From Cryptomeria japonica (taxonomy: Eukaryota > Streptophyta > Pinopsida > Cupressales > Cupressaceae), in NCBI RefSeq assembly GCF_030272615.1, contig NC_081415.1:369091667-369155666 (forward strand): a stretch of DNA of 64,000 nucleotides. Reading direction: 5' to 3'. The position numbers were made by a program, and so were the translations under genes. The notes under the pieces are model-generated. The model did not search any database. It saw nothing but the letters and a program-made list of their open reading frames with translations, and was not told where the DNA came from. Shown here piece by piece: positions 47,114 through 57,928 of the stretch. The stretch's first letter is position 1; the number at the start of each line of letters is the position of its first letter.

Positions 47114-48751
47114 TCTAAAATATGCAAAATCTCAAAGCAAAGAACAAGATTTATTGATAAATACCTTTCTGTAAAGCGGAAAAATCGAACCCTAGTCGTT
47201 CTCCCCTCCCCAACTCCGAGGAGAGAGAAGGGAGAGTCTCTAGGGTTGATGGTTTTCACTTAGGGGAGACTTTACATTCAAAAGAGGGGTTGAAACCCAC
47301 AAGATCCAATCCCATGCAATGCAAGATTGGATTCTATATGAGTTTCAAGGGTTAAGACATCAAGGATACCCTCTTTTGTAAAGAAATGTAGATAGAAAGA
47401 TTGAACTAGGAATGCATGTAAAGTGGGAAATATTCTCTTATAAACAGAGATAGGGATATGGTATGAAGCTGCGGACCTGGAATTAGCAGTAAAATGTCAA
47501 GACGGTGTTGTTCTGCAAATTTGAGCGAAAGTTGACGGGACGATGGCGCCTAACGTGCACACGGTCCTCCGAAAAATTTGCGAAACGAAGGTAGATCTGT
47601 TCGTCTCTGCACAAGGATTCCAGATCTTCAATTACAGCCGCGTACCTGCAACCTACACACAGAAAAGAGAGGACGATTGGGGGGTTAGGGATGAGGGGTT
47701 TGCCTTTAGGTCAAACCCCGGTTTTGGAATTAACCAAGAAATGAGAATGCTGTAAATGTAAATGTTTGTAATGTAAACAAGTACTGATACCTTGTTGTAA
47801 GAATGTTTGTATTCTTACATGCGAAGGTGTAATGTATGTAGCATGTAATGTGTTGTATGTGATCTCCTCTTCAATGGTTGAATCCTTGTCTTGAATGCAA
47901 CACTTAGCCTTGAATGGAGACTTAGAATGATCAATTGCTTGAAGGAATGCTTGAATGCTTGAATGTTTGAATGCTTGAATATCGTTTCTGCCTTTTTTTT
48001 TCACATATGTGTCCTCCTCCCTTTTTGAGAGAGGAAATGTAGTTTATATACTTGTCAATTAGGGCTGATAGACTGATTTTCCCGACCTTAGGCCAACCAG
48101 GAAATGTTATTTTCCAATTTGCAAACATAAAGACCCAAGACCCAAAAGAGACCGGGCCCAAAAATAGGGCCAGGGACTAGGGCGCTGGGCACCATGGTCC
48201 CACCTCCAGGGACAGCAGGGTGCAAGGAGGATCAGGCCAGGGTGCTGAGAAATGCAGTTTTTGGTGTCATGAACAAGTTTCGGGGTCTCCATTCAAGTTC
48301 AGTGTTGCATTGCCATCGTGAAGACCCAAATGCAGTCAAAATTGCAAGAGTCGCAATTTTAGGACACTACACTTTCCTTCTTCTGAACCTGGGTTTCACA
48401 CTGCCAAAACCTTCAACACCATTCACTGATACAAAATCTTTTTCAAATCACTTCAAATCAACATTGAATTATGCAATCACAAACTTTCTTTGCTCTGTTA
48501 GCTTGCCAAATGCTCTCAAGATTGCACTGTGAGAAATGAAATTCAAAATGTTCTTTTTATTTGTTTTCTATCTAACACATTAAATGCTTTAACCGAAAAA
48601 ACCCTAAAACACCTTAAAATACTCTTAAGCATATTACCGGTTACTAAAACTAAATGTTATTTACTGGTTATGATTCAAAAAGACTTATAAACATAAAAAA
48701 TGCATTAGAATATGCAGATTTAACTTATAGTACTTCATCCAGGGGTTCATC
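47114..48751 (-). other. ORF1-ORF2 spacer of element C, longer than in A and B, probably with an insertion
   Basis: The spacer is 1.64 kb, against 546 bases in A and 271 in B. 47170-48540 has a different base composition (GC-richer, phrases such as GACCCAAGACCCAAAAGAGA and GGGACAGCAGGGTGCAAGGA) and no gene. On the minus strand a TATA-like TTTATAAGAG lies near 47440, and the segment 47150-47270 has CCCTTCTCTCTCCTCGGAG, like a leader. A possible splice acceptor (TTTTGCATATTTTAG) precedes ORF2. I suspect an inserted solo LTR, with no ends proved. Confidence 0.4.
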
Positions 48752-50091
48752 TCAAGATTTGACAATAAGCTCACCCCAAGTTGTAGAAACAACTTAGTTT
48801 GCTGGTGATGGATTCTCCACACTAGGTGAAGAATTTGATTCCTCAAATAGTTTGTCATCACTCTTCTTCTTCCAGATTCTATTCATCTCAGCTCTGGTTT
48901 CTTCAAAATCAACTTTTTGCTTTCCTTTCTAGTCTACAGAATGATTGATCGGTTGGTTCTTCTGTGTTCTACAAAACTTAGCAATGTGTCCCGGTTTGTT
49001 ACAATGATAACATGCCATTCTAAATGCTCTTCACAGTCCTACATTGCATCTACCTATCCTTCTTCTGTAGTTTATTACCACATGTCCATAATTGTTGCAG
49101 ATTGAACAAATCACATTAATTCTTTTCTCCATCTCATAGGGACTAGACCGGTTAACATAGGGTCTTTTCCAATAGTGCTTCTCTAGTCATTAGAGTTCCT
49201 TCTACAGTCACCAAAAAATATTGGATTCATATGAGGTGTTGGAATATTATCTCCATACCTACATTCAATAGATCTATGCCCATACATGTTGCATGTACAA
49301 GAGTAACCTTCAAATTTTCTAGACACATATCTAGTATTAGGTCTATAACCACTATTAGCACCAGATCTGCTTCTACAAACATTAGCAGTATGTCTTGGTT
49401 TATGACAATTAAAACAAACAGGTTTGTAAGCTTTCTTACCAGTAGGTTTCTGAGCCTTAGGAGTTGTTTTACCTTCATGCATGTTGCTCTTGGTACATGA
49501 AGGTTCTCCTTTCTCAAATGTATTGTATCCTAACCTAGATGTATCACCATTCATCCTTTGATATTGGATCTATTCATCCAGCATGGTAGAACCCTTATTG
49601 AATTTTGCAAGCTTCTCATTAGATTCTGCAAGCTCATTAGTAATATCTTCATTCTGCTTCATAAGAGTCTCTCTAAGAGGCATTGCCATATCAAGATCTT
49701 CTTTGATTTCTTCTTTCTCTTCTTTCTCCTCATGCTAGTGTGCATATAGAGTGCCATTTTCCTAATTTATCTTAAATGTCTCATGATCTTTCTCTTTGAT
49801 CTTGTCTTCAACTGCCCTCCTAGCTTCAAGTTCTTGACTCATCCGGATTGTAAGGGCTTCAAGCTCTCTTCTCAGGTTAATTTTCTCACCATTTAGTTTC
49901 TCTAATTCCTCAACCAATGCATCTATGTTTTCTCCATCAGAAGAGCTACTTTCATTGATCTCCAACAATTGTTCGGTCAGTTCTTTCCTTTTAGCTAGTG
50001 ATGCCTTATACTTGCCTCTTAGGGTTTCTAGGCGTTCCTTGGTTTTTGCAAGCTCCCTAGCCATCTCTATGTAATTCATTCCTTCCCCCAT
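48752..50091 (-). pseudogene. ORF1 of element C: coiled-coil, multi-CCHC Gag-like protein
   Basis: ATG at 50091, 60 bases after the primer site (MGEGMNYIEMARELAKTKER). Residues 1-170 form a coiled coil (ELTEQLLEINESSSSDGENI). Knuckles: CFNCHKPRHTANVC (Gly replaced, His kept), CTCNMYGHRSIEC with the first Cys shifted, ICSICNNYGHVVINY without the last Cys, and CYHCNKPGHIAKFC intact. Stops (near 49762, 49560) and a frameshift after 49183 break it. Order, spacing and the basic tail match A and B. Confidence 0.8.
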
Positions 50092-50150
50092 ATTTTCCTT
50101 AGGAGTATAGATCCCTTACAAGCAGTTAAGCCTTAAGGAAGTTTGGTCGT

Positions 50151-50158
50151 GATACCAA
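50151..50158 (-). promoter_or_regulatory. Primer binding site of element C
   Basis: TTGGTATC (minus strand, 50158 to 50151) follows the LTR end after one base and continues ACGACC. The start matches the Met-initiator site; the later bases have diverged. Confidence 0.7.
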
Positions 50159-50159
50159 T

Positions 50160-51408
50160 TGATGAACTTATAAGGCACTGAGAGGGGGGGGGGTGGATCA
50201 GTGCAAGTAAAAATAATACAAATCTGATTATCAATTTCACCAACTTAAAACTCAACAGGCATATATGAAATAACACCTAGTAAGCAATCACCATATAAAG
50301 TCTAATCCACATGGCATAAGAGGTTATACATGGAAAACCCAAATGGGAAAAACCATGGTGGGAGTTAGTACCCACAAAGATCCACTATATGTAGTATACA
50401 GATCTGACTCATTAAGGTCTACAACACCCGATTAGGGGCACACCCTGTTAGGAGTGTCTAAGGATGTTTAAGAGCTATACAATAAGGTCTGCGAGGACCA
50501 ACCCTGGTGGGAGCTACCCACATTATTGGGATTTGCAAACACAAGTTAATGTGTCACCTGGTTAGAGGATTGAATGATCAGACCTGTTAGGATCCGACTT
50601 CACCCTATTAGGAGTGACCTTGTGAGAGGATTTTCTTGCTGCAACTGTTAGGGAGATAAAAAGTTCAAATGATCTTAGTATAACTCCATTAGTTTCTAAT
50701 AAGATCTGCTTTAGAATAATACAACATCACATATACTTCATCTCTGAACTCCTCTAATCACCACACTATCAGAAAGACAAAATTCGCTAATGATTTCTTA
50801 CACATTCAAGCTCATACTCATATATGCCTTCATACCTCATCACACATCTTAAAAATATCATGAGGTCGGCTAGAACCTTGGAACAATTCCCTAGGTTCAA
50901 TGTACCTAGAAAATATTGCATTGCACGACTTAGTTATGTTGACCACCGACATACCAAAACAAATTTTGTGTCATTTTACTGATCTAAGTGATTTTCATCA
51001 CTATCGGCTAAGTCTCTATCAGAATAACTTCTCTGTCAATCAAATCTCATTCACCTTATTGAATCACCACATGCGGTCACAGAAATAAATTCATCAACCA
51101 ATATTCTTTGCTGCTATAAAACCATATCATCCCATTCTTCATAAATTTCTTGTACCGGTTGTCAGAATATTATTTTGTCTGTCTTTTACCGGTTAAAGTC
51201 CTAATTATCGGTTCTAATAAAAGTTGTCTCTGCTTACCGGTTAAGCCTTGCCAGTTGAACAATAGGACTTAGATGACTATATAAATATAGTTTCCATCAA
51301 TGAAAATATACAACATAGTCTTCATACAACAATCTAATCAAACATTTACTGGTTGCATCAAGAAAACAAACAATTACCGGTTTAGATCAAATGATCAAAT
51401 GCCAAACA
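50160..51408 (-). repeat. 5' LTR of element C
   Basis: A 1,249-base LTR starting TGTTTGGCATTTGATC (minus) and ending TAAGTTCATCA. The ATCAT duplication follows at 51409-51413. Confidence 0.9.
50175..50204 (-). promoter_or_regulatory. U5 hairpin with poly-C loop, LTR C
   Basis: GCACTGA (50175-50181) pairs with TCAGTGC (50198-50204); the loop is C-rich on the transcribed strand. In the 3' LTR one base of the arm has changed (TTAGTGC), in keeping with decay. Confidence 0.7.
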
Positions 51409-51413
51409 ATCAT
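51409..51413. repeat. Target-site duplication (right) of element C
   Basis: ATCAT, identical to 30219-30223. Confidence 0.9.
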
Positions 51414-52704
51414 ATCTTTTTCCATATTCCTCTATTGGGATGCTAATGTTATTGTTTTTTGATTAAAATTCTGCTTCATCTTTGTATAAGCATTGTAAAA
51501 CATCCTTGTCTTTGGTTTCCTTGGCTAAGGTGCCTTCTTTGACAAATGATACATCAAGGATTTTAAGTGGTTTTGAGACAGGTGGTTGTTTTGAATCTAT
51601 TGGCTTCCGATACAATTTTGGAGAGAGTGGTAAGTCTGGTAAAGAATATTCTCCCACACCTTTGTCTTTCAGCTGTACCTTTTTCTCAAAATTTGAGAAT
51701 ATCAAGGCAAAAACCTTCTCTTTGGGTGGTGTAGTAGAAGAATATTCCTCTCTGTTATGTGGAACAATGACCTCTTGGACTGGTTTATGGTTACTACAAT
51801 ATTGAAACAAATTTGAGTTTGTTGAAATGGTGATCTCTTTTTCATTATAGGGGAACTTGAGACACTAGTGGTAAGTTGAAGGAATAGCTTGCATGTCGTG
51901 GATCCATGGTCTATCTAGGAGTATTTTGTAAGAGAAATTCAGGTCCAACACTTGACACGATGTATCTTTTTGCACCGGTCCTACTCTAATTGGCAACAAT
52001 ATAATTCCTTTGGAGGAAAATTCTTCTTCATCATAAGCTTTGATTATGATCTTTTTGTGAGTATCAACTGCATCTTTAGAATAGCCTAAGGCATGGACCA
52101 GACTTAATGGGAAAATATTAAGGCCAACTCCTCCATCTATTAGGACTTGTTTAACACACATTTTTTGAATAAGAACTTCGATATTCCAAGGAGCATTATG
52201 TGGATGTTGTAAAGACATGTCGTCATCTTTAGTGAAGGATAAGAAATGAGGTGCTGTTAGGTGTCCCAACATGGTTTGGAATTGATCAACGCCCAAATCT
52301 TTGGGGATAATAGTATCTACTAAGGCTCTTTCTAATATTTCTTTAAGCGTGGGTGATATTTCCAAAATTTCTAGTATTGATATTTGTGCGGGGGTCTTCT
52401 GTAATTGGTCCACTATGTTGTATTATTTTTTAGTGGATGATGCATTGGTTGTGGGACATGGTAAAGTGATCTTAGCTTTACTTCTAGTGATAGCATGTGT
52501 AGGTTCTAGTTGTTGTTTTTCTTTGACTGCAATAACATTGACCACATTGTCATAGGTGTGGGAATAATTCACTTTCTCCTTGCCTTTGTTACTTGGTGGT
52601 GTTGAGGTTTCTCCTTTTTCATAATTTGGTAATGAAGTTTTGAATGTTGTGTGTGATTCGTTTGTTGTGTGCCCATCTACCCTTATAATCTTGTTATCTA
52701 TCAA
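51414..52704 (-). pseudogene. G1 gypsy protease-like region
   Basis: Downstream of gag in G1. Readable parts: KTSLPNYEKGETSTPPS (52650s), HAITRSKAKI, then VLIDGGVGLNIFPLSLVHAL (aspartic protease-like; the usual D-S/T-G is D-G-G here), HKKIIIKAYDEEE, GIILLPIRVG and KILLDRPWIHDMQAIPS. Then an acidic/basic tail with EYSLPDLPLSPKLYRKPIDS. It ends at EEYGKRYD where element C is inserted; the sequence continues at 30223. A stop separates the two frames. Confidence 0.75.
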
Positions 52705-52956
52705 GTCTTGAATGACATGTTTTAGTCATTGAAAATAGTTTGTTTGGTGTCCTTTACTTTAATGATATCTATATTAATTATTGTCATTTCATGAAGCAGG
52801 TTTAACCTTTGGTTCAAAATCTCTTACTTCTAGTAAGGTAATTGATTTGTTTGCAATGAGTATTTTTATTGCTGATTCGAGTGGTTCACCAATAGGTGTG
52901 AATTTTCAGTGAAAGTTAGTAGAGGGTAATATTGGTTTGTTATTACCCTGATTGGT

Positions 52957-54066
52957 TTATGAGGTATGACTTGATGGGTTGAATATGGGTTGCTTTGGTT
53001 TCACGTTGTTAGCATCCACTATTCCATTATTGGCAATGTTTCTATTCCTGTTCCAAAACTTGAATTTGTCTATGTTATTATTGTTGGAGGAGTTATTCCC
53101 TTCTTTCTGAAGTTTCAATACTCCTTTCTTGACCAACGCTTCGTCAATTTTGATCCCATTTTCAACCATCTTCTCAAAACTTGGGGGACATTGTAGTTTA
53201 AGTGCATACCTCATTTCATCACTTAGGTTTTCAATGAAAATGTCCATCTTTTCGTTATTGGGTACCGGATGAGGATATCTTGGAAATAATCTTCTCCATC
53301 TTTGTAAAAATGTCATGAATGGTTCTTCGTTCTTTTGTTTCATGTTAAAAAGGTCTAGCATGGTGATCTCATGTTGAATGAAATACAAATATTGGGATAC
53401 AAAATTACTCACCAATTCTTCAAAAGTTCTGATGCCAGGTGGGAGTTTAGAGAGCCATTCCATTACTTGTCCACTTAAATTATTAGGGAGTAGTCTCATT
53501 AGATAAGTGTCTTCATGTGAAAACTCCATACTCATTGTGCAAAATTCCTTGACATGGTCTTGCGGATCAGCTCTACCATTATATTTGTCATACTTAGGGA
53601 TTTTGCAATTTGGAGGGAATTAGATTTATGTCAAACGGAAAAGGCAGATGTCTTGCAACGAGTATGTCTTTGTAGTTCCCCTTTGAATGTCTTGGAGTTG
53701 TGTCTGAAGTGCTTGAATTTTTTGAGTAAGAGCCAACAAGGGATTATCAGTGTTATTACTTGCTTTGTTGTCTCGGTTGTTTTGATTTCTTCCGTTATGA
53801 GTCTCACTAGTATTGTTTCAGGTTTCACCAGTTCTTTCACTTTGTCTCAATCTTATGATATCAAAATCATGAGGTAACTTGGCACCTTAACATGCTAACA
53901 TGAGCAAATATTTCCCTTTGTCCATTTCAAGCACCTTTTCCATGAATTTACTGAACTTTGGATCTTGTTGGGCTTCTTTGATGGTTTATTCCGTTATTTC
54001 TTCTTCATCATCATTTTGGCTACAAGATCCATATTGATGAAAGAAAGGTTTTTCTTCCACCATCAT
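52957..54066 (-). pseudogene. G1 gypsy gag
   Basis: Gag of G1, start MMVEEKPFFHQYG at 54066, with the Retrotrans_gag core EFSHEDTYLMRLLPNNLSGQ, EWLSKLPPGIRTFEELVSNF and NEEPFMTFLQRWRRLFPRYP, and an Asn-rich C-terminal part (NNSSNNNNIDKFKFWNRNRN). No zinc knuckle is seen. Stops and a frameshift occur at 53535-53880. The 53535-52957 frame is open. Confidence 0.85.
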
Positions 54067-55217
54067 TGATTTTTGTTTTCATTTCTGTTGTTTTAATTTC
54101 TTCTTCTGATTTCTAGTCAAAACTGGCATACAAGTGACTAGAAATGTTTAAACTTTGATCTTTGTTTGAAGTGCAAATTTGATATGATTCAACTAAGTCA
54201 AATAGGAGAGGTCCTATTGAGAAGACTAAGTTAATATGATTTTAAAGCCTTCATTTCTTGATTGATGATGATGAATCCTAATGATGAAACTTTTTCTCAG
54301 AAATTAGATATTAGAGATTTCAAATTGTGCACTTAAAATGTTTTGATCTATGCTTTTTAAATGAACTCACTTGTGAAACCTGTTTTTGCTAGTTTCAAAT
54401 TGACCTGACAGTGATGAAGAGTGAATCTACTATGAAATGGGTATCCAATATTGTGATTAAATTTTTGGAAAAAGCCTAAATCTTCTCTCTGTCTAGGGTC
54501 CAAAATTACCATAGTGCTAAATTAGAGACCCATAATGCTAGATTGTTTACCCAACACGCTATTCTGGACTCCTAGAATGCTAGGCTACCCCCAATGAATG
54601 CTAATATTAGCTAGTGAAACACTAAACTAGGTTTTTGATGTTATATCTTAGTGATGTTCATATGTTGGATTGATGTGCTAACTTGGCTTACTGAAGTGAT
54701 AATCTGTTCTTTCAAAACGTTAGTCTGTTTTCATAGAATGCTAGAGTATGATTTTTGTGCACTAAAGTTTGTTATAAAAACACTACAATGTGAGACAAGA
54801 ACACTATTCTTAGATAGAAAAACGCTATTATGGTCTATGTATGTGCTAATGTTTGGAACCAAAACACTACTCTGTGATAGTGAAACGTTGTTATGTGCCC
54901 TAGAAACATTATTCTACTTTGCGAAGTCTGATTCTAACAGTTTGACAATTTTAATGTTTAGTTTTGGTCATTCTGGGTTTGTTTCAATGGATGATATGTC
55001 TGATTAATGATCTGAAAACATAGAAGATGAAATTTCAAATAGTTGTTCTTGTCTTGTCCTAGGATCTAAACATCAAGTGTGTGTTCAAGGCTTCAAATCA
55101 AAGCCCAAAATTTCCACAGGTTTTGCAAAAATAAAAATACTTTCAAATAGATCTATCCTAATGATTCAGATACAATGAGATAACTCAGCCCATAGCCTGG
55201 AATCACCATAGTGCAAG
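54067..55217 (-). other. G1 leader with degenerate tandem repeats and possible primer site
   Basis: Non-coding leader between LTR and gag. On the minus strand TGGTGATTCC (55208-55199) lies nine bases after the LTR; the Tat-type gypsy primer site that I recall (TGGCGACTCC, Arg-tRNA) differs by two C-to-T changes, so it is a candidate. At 54490-54930 is a degenerate repeat (see separate entry). Confidence 0.5.
54490..54930. repeat. Degenerate short tandem repeat in the G1 leader
   Basis: A motif of the form AAAACRCTATTNTG...TAG recurs about every 20-32 bases (for example AAGAACACTATTCTTAGATA, AAAAACGCTATTATGG, AAACACTACTCTGTGATAG, AAACGTTGTTATGTGC). The plus-strand ORF 54651-55007 only reflects the repeat (TKTLLCDSETLL). 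Confidence 0.7.
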
Positions 55218-56871
55218 TGTAAATACCCTAAGAGGGATGTCCACTTTTGTTGTTGTCAAGAGGTGACAGAAAGGGGCCTCCAGGATTGGAAGGATAACCC
55301 CATCACTCTCTCCTCGAAAGGCTACAAGTAGCCTATACAAAGTTGAGGATTCCTGCCTCTCCTCTAAGGAGCCAAATGGTGAGTATCTTGGGGGGAAAAC
55401 CTACTATCCCCTTGCACTGAAATTATTGCACCAAGGATAAAAGGGGTGGAATATAACTAACAAGAAACTAGTACATGCATCCATTTAGCGCTTCGGGGTA
55501 TAAACTCAATTAAGAGGTTTCCTAGCCTTGAAAACCAAGAGTTTATATATCATAAGGTACAAAGAAGAGATATTCCCAAGCATTGTCATTGATTTTGATT
55601 TTCATCAAAATCACTTTCATTTTATAGTGAGCTAGATGAACTTGGCATTAGCCATTCCCACTTGGATCGTTCCCCTCTCACCTGACCTTATGGGCTACTC
55701 GAGAGGGTAGACCTGCTAAAGCTATTGCACTATTTGAAAAGAAAATTCGACAAGTCTAGTTTTTTGATCACCTAATGAAGGGGAGAGAATACTCACCTAC
55801 CATCTTAGGCATGTAAAACATGATATTGATTGAATCCCCTATTTAAGCTATGTGCCTAAATGGATGGAAGATTAAGCTTGATGAATGAAGATTAACTAGA
55901 TGAATTCAAGCAATCATGGTTAAACTAAGTATGCAAAAACCTAAACTAAGTGCAATAATCTCAAAGCACAATATTTTTAATGTCTCTAGAGAAAAAACTA
56001 CACAATAACAATAAATCTCCAGGGTGTTTTGAATGAGAGATGAAGGCTGAATTTATAGAGACTCAAAAGAGAGACCAACAATCAAGATCGATTAACAATG
56101 AGCGGTTGAGATTCCTCAAGAAAAAGCACAATTCAGGTTAATTGAAATAATTGAGAGATCAGATTAAGTTAATCTCGAGATAGATTCCAATTATAGCTTG
56201 ATTGAATGCATTCAGATTATAAGTATAAATCTGCATTGGAGATAAAATTTAGTTGATTCCATACACTTGAGATTAAAAAAAGGTGATTCCATGCACTTTT
56301 CTTTAATTTGCTCAAGATTTTTATTTAGAAAAAGCCTTTTCAATGTAACTGAACCTCTTTCCTCAAGAAAAGCTTTAAGTTCTATTTTTAGAGAAGATTA
56401 ATTCAATTTAATTATTTTTTTGAAATTTCAAGTTATCTCAATTTTAGAAAAAGAAACATCTTAAGTTTGATTTCTTATCTCAATTTAATTCTTTTCTTTT
56501 CTTTTCAATTTAACTCTTTCTTTTGCAGATTAATTCCTCTTTTTGTAAATTAATTCCTTTTTTTCTTTAAATTAATTCTTTTTTTTGTGATTTAAATGGC
56601 AAATTGATTTATTAATTAAATATGCTAGGATATTTAATTAAATAAATAGGATAGTTGATCAAAAAATATTTACTTGGAATGATTAATTAATTAATTAATT
56701 AATTAAATATTTAAATAATATTGAGTGATTTATTTGCCATGTAATATTAATGATTGAAGAATTAATTAATTAGGTACTCAAAGTTGATTTAATTGGCTTT
56801 TGGTTAGGACCTTGGTGATGTTGTCGAGATTAGGGGCCCATGGTTTAGGTGACCATTTTTAGGGTATTACA
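55218..56871 (-). repeat. Gypsy LTR shared by G2 (3') and G1 (5')
   Basis: A 1,654-base LTR on the minus strand, starting TGTAATACCCTAAAAATGG and ending CTTAGGGTATTTACA, with TGTAATACCCTAA/TTAGGGTATTTACA ends. A TATA box CTATAAATTC lies at about 56060-56050. It is preceded (minus) by a polypurine tract of G2 and followed by a possible primer site and the gag of G1. U3 has AT palindromes (56610-56650). Confidence 0.8.
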
Positions 56872-56884
56872 TTTTCCCGTCTTT
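56872..56884 (-). promoter_or_regulatory. G2 polypurine tract
   Basis: AAAGACGGGAAAA (minus) directly before TGTAATACCC. It marks the adjacent LTR as the 3' LTR of an upstream element, G2. Confidence 0.75.
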
Positions 56885-57928
56885 GAATTAATGTGCGAGT
56901 AGCGCATTGGTTCAAAGAATAGTTGGTGTCAAATAGATATCATTTTGAACTTCATGGATCACAAACTGATGAAGAGCGAGATGTTCAACTTGATTTTAAG
57001 TGATGAAACTGAATAGATTAAATTAAAGAGATACCGATCCTGAACTTGATTGACCTAGGACCGACAAAGAGAAAGATACCGTTCTTGAACTTGATTGATC
57101 AAGAAACAAGAAGCGATCTAGAACTTGATTGAACTATTTTGAATGAGAGACACAACTGATTTCAAACTTGATTGAACAAGAATCAACTGAGCAAAGTGAT
57201 AAAACCGATTCCGAACTTGATTGAACAAGAACTGATTAGCAAGAGAAAACATCCAACTTGATTTGATGTGATAAAACTGAACATCGATTTGAAGATTGAT
57301 TTAGACAAGGACAAAGATTGATATGCCCCTAGAGATTTCTCTATTTGACATCAAATAATCTCAACTTAATACGATGTGATTTAGTTAAGATGCCCCTAGT
57401 AACAAGGTTTAGTTGATTTTCTTTGTTTGAAAATATTTTTGCTCGACTTTAGATGAAGATTTGAATTTTTTTTTTACTTTTGAAATAATGATAATCATTG
57501 AAAAGATGTAACGAGGATGCCCCCTCGGGAGAGAAATTGAAAGATAGCCAGGGTACAACGATTTTAGGCAATTTTGAAAAGATAAAAAAATTTAGCGATG
57601 ATAATTGTGAGCATGAAGATTGATGTTGAAGAATTAATTTTGAGATTAGAGATGATTTGAGTGCCAAACGATTCAAAAATTGACTTGAGGATGAAAGTGC
57701 TAAGTGGTCAACATTGTGAAATTTTGACTAGAAATATGACATCAAATTTTGATTTTGATCCCAAAAATGAACTCAGGACAGTCGATTTAGTTTAGGGTAC
57801 AAGTTTTACGTCCATCGGAGCAAGTTTAAAAATTAGGGTTTGGGCTATATAAGGGGTTCAATGTGTCATTCTCAATTCATTTTTACCTCTCAAAGTTAAA
57901 AAATTTGAAAAACCTCCTGCGAAGAAAA
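56885..57928. other. Non-coding region between G2 tract and PMD gene; PMD promoter
   Basis: No gene. The plus strand shows repeated ...AACTTGATTGA-type phrases (57000-57240), and a TATA box (TATATAAGG, 57848-57856) about 75 bases before the PMD ATG. So the PMD gene likely has its own promoter, reading away from the LTR. Confidence 0.5.

Larger units (their letters stand above)
30224..51408 (-). mobile_element. LTR element C, complete but with a nested LINE
   Basis: Full element of the A/B/C family inserted in G1 with a 5-base duplication ATCAT. On the minus strand: 5' LTR (51408-50160), primer site, ORF1 (50091-48752), spacer, ORF2 (47113-43778), polypurine tracts, 3' LTR (43483-42349 plus 30353-30224). 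The 3' LTR is split by a LINE at 30354-42348. Without the LINE the element is about 9.2 kb. There is no trace of pol. In a sample of about 320 bases the two LTRs differ at roughly one base in eleven by eye, so the insertion is old. Confidence 0.85.

Noticed and set aside
54651-55007. 118-codon plus-strand ORF with a KTLL-type repeat
   Set aside because: It translates a degenerate tandem repeat in the leader of G1, on the strand opposite to the element; no protein-like conservation.
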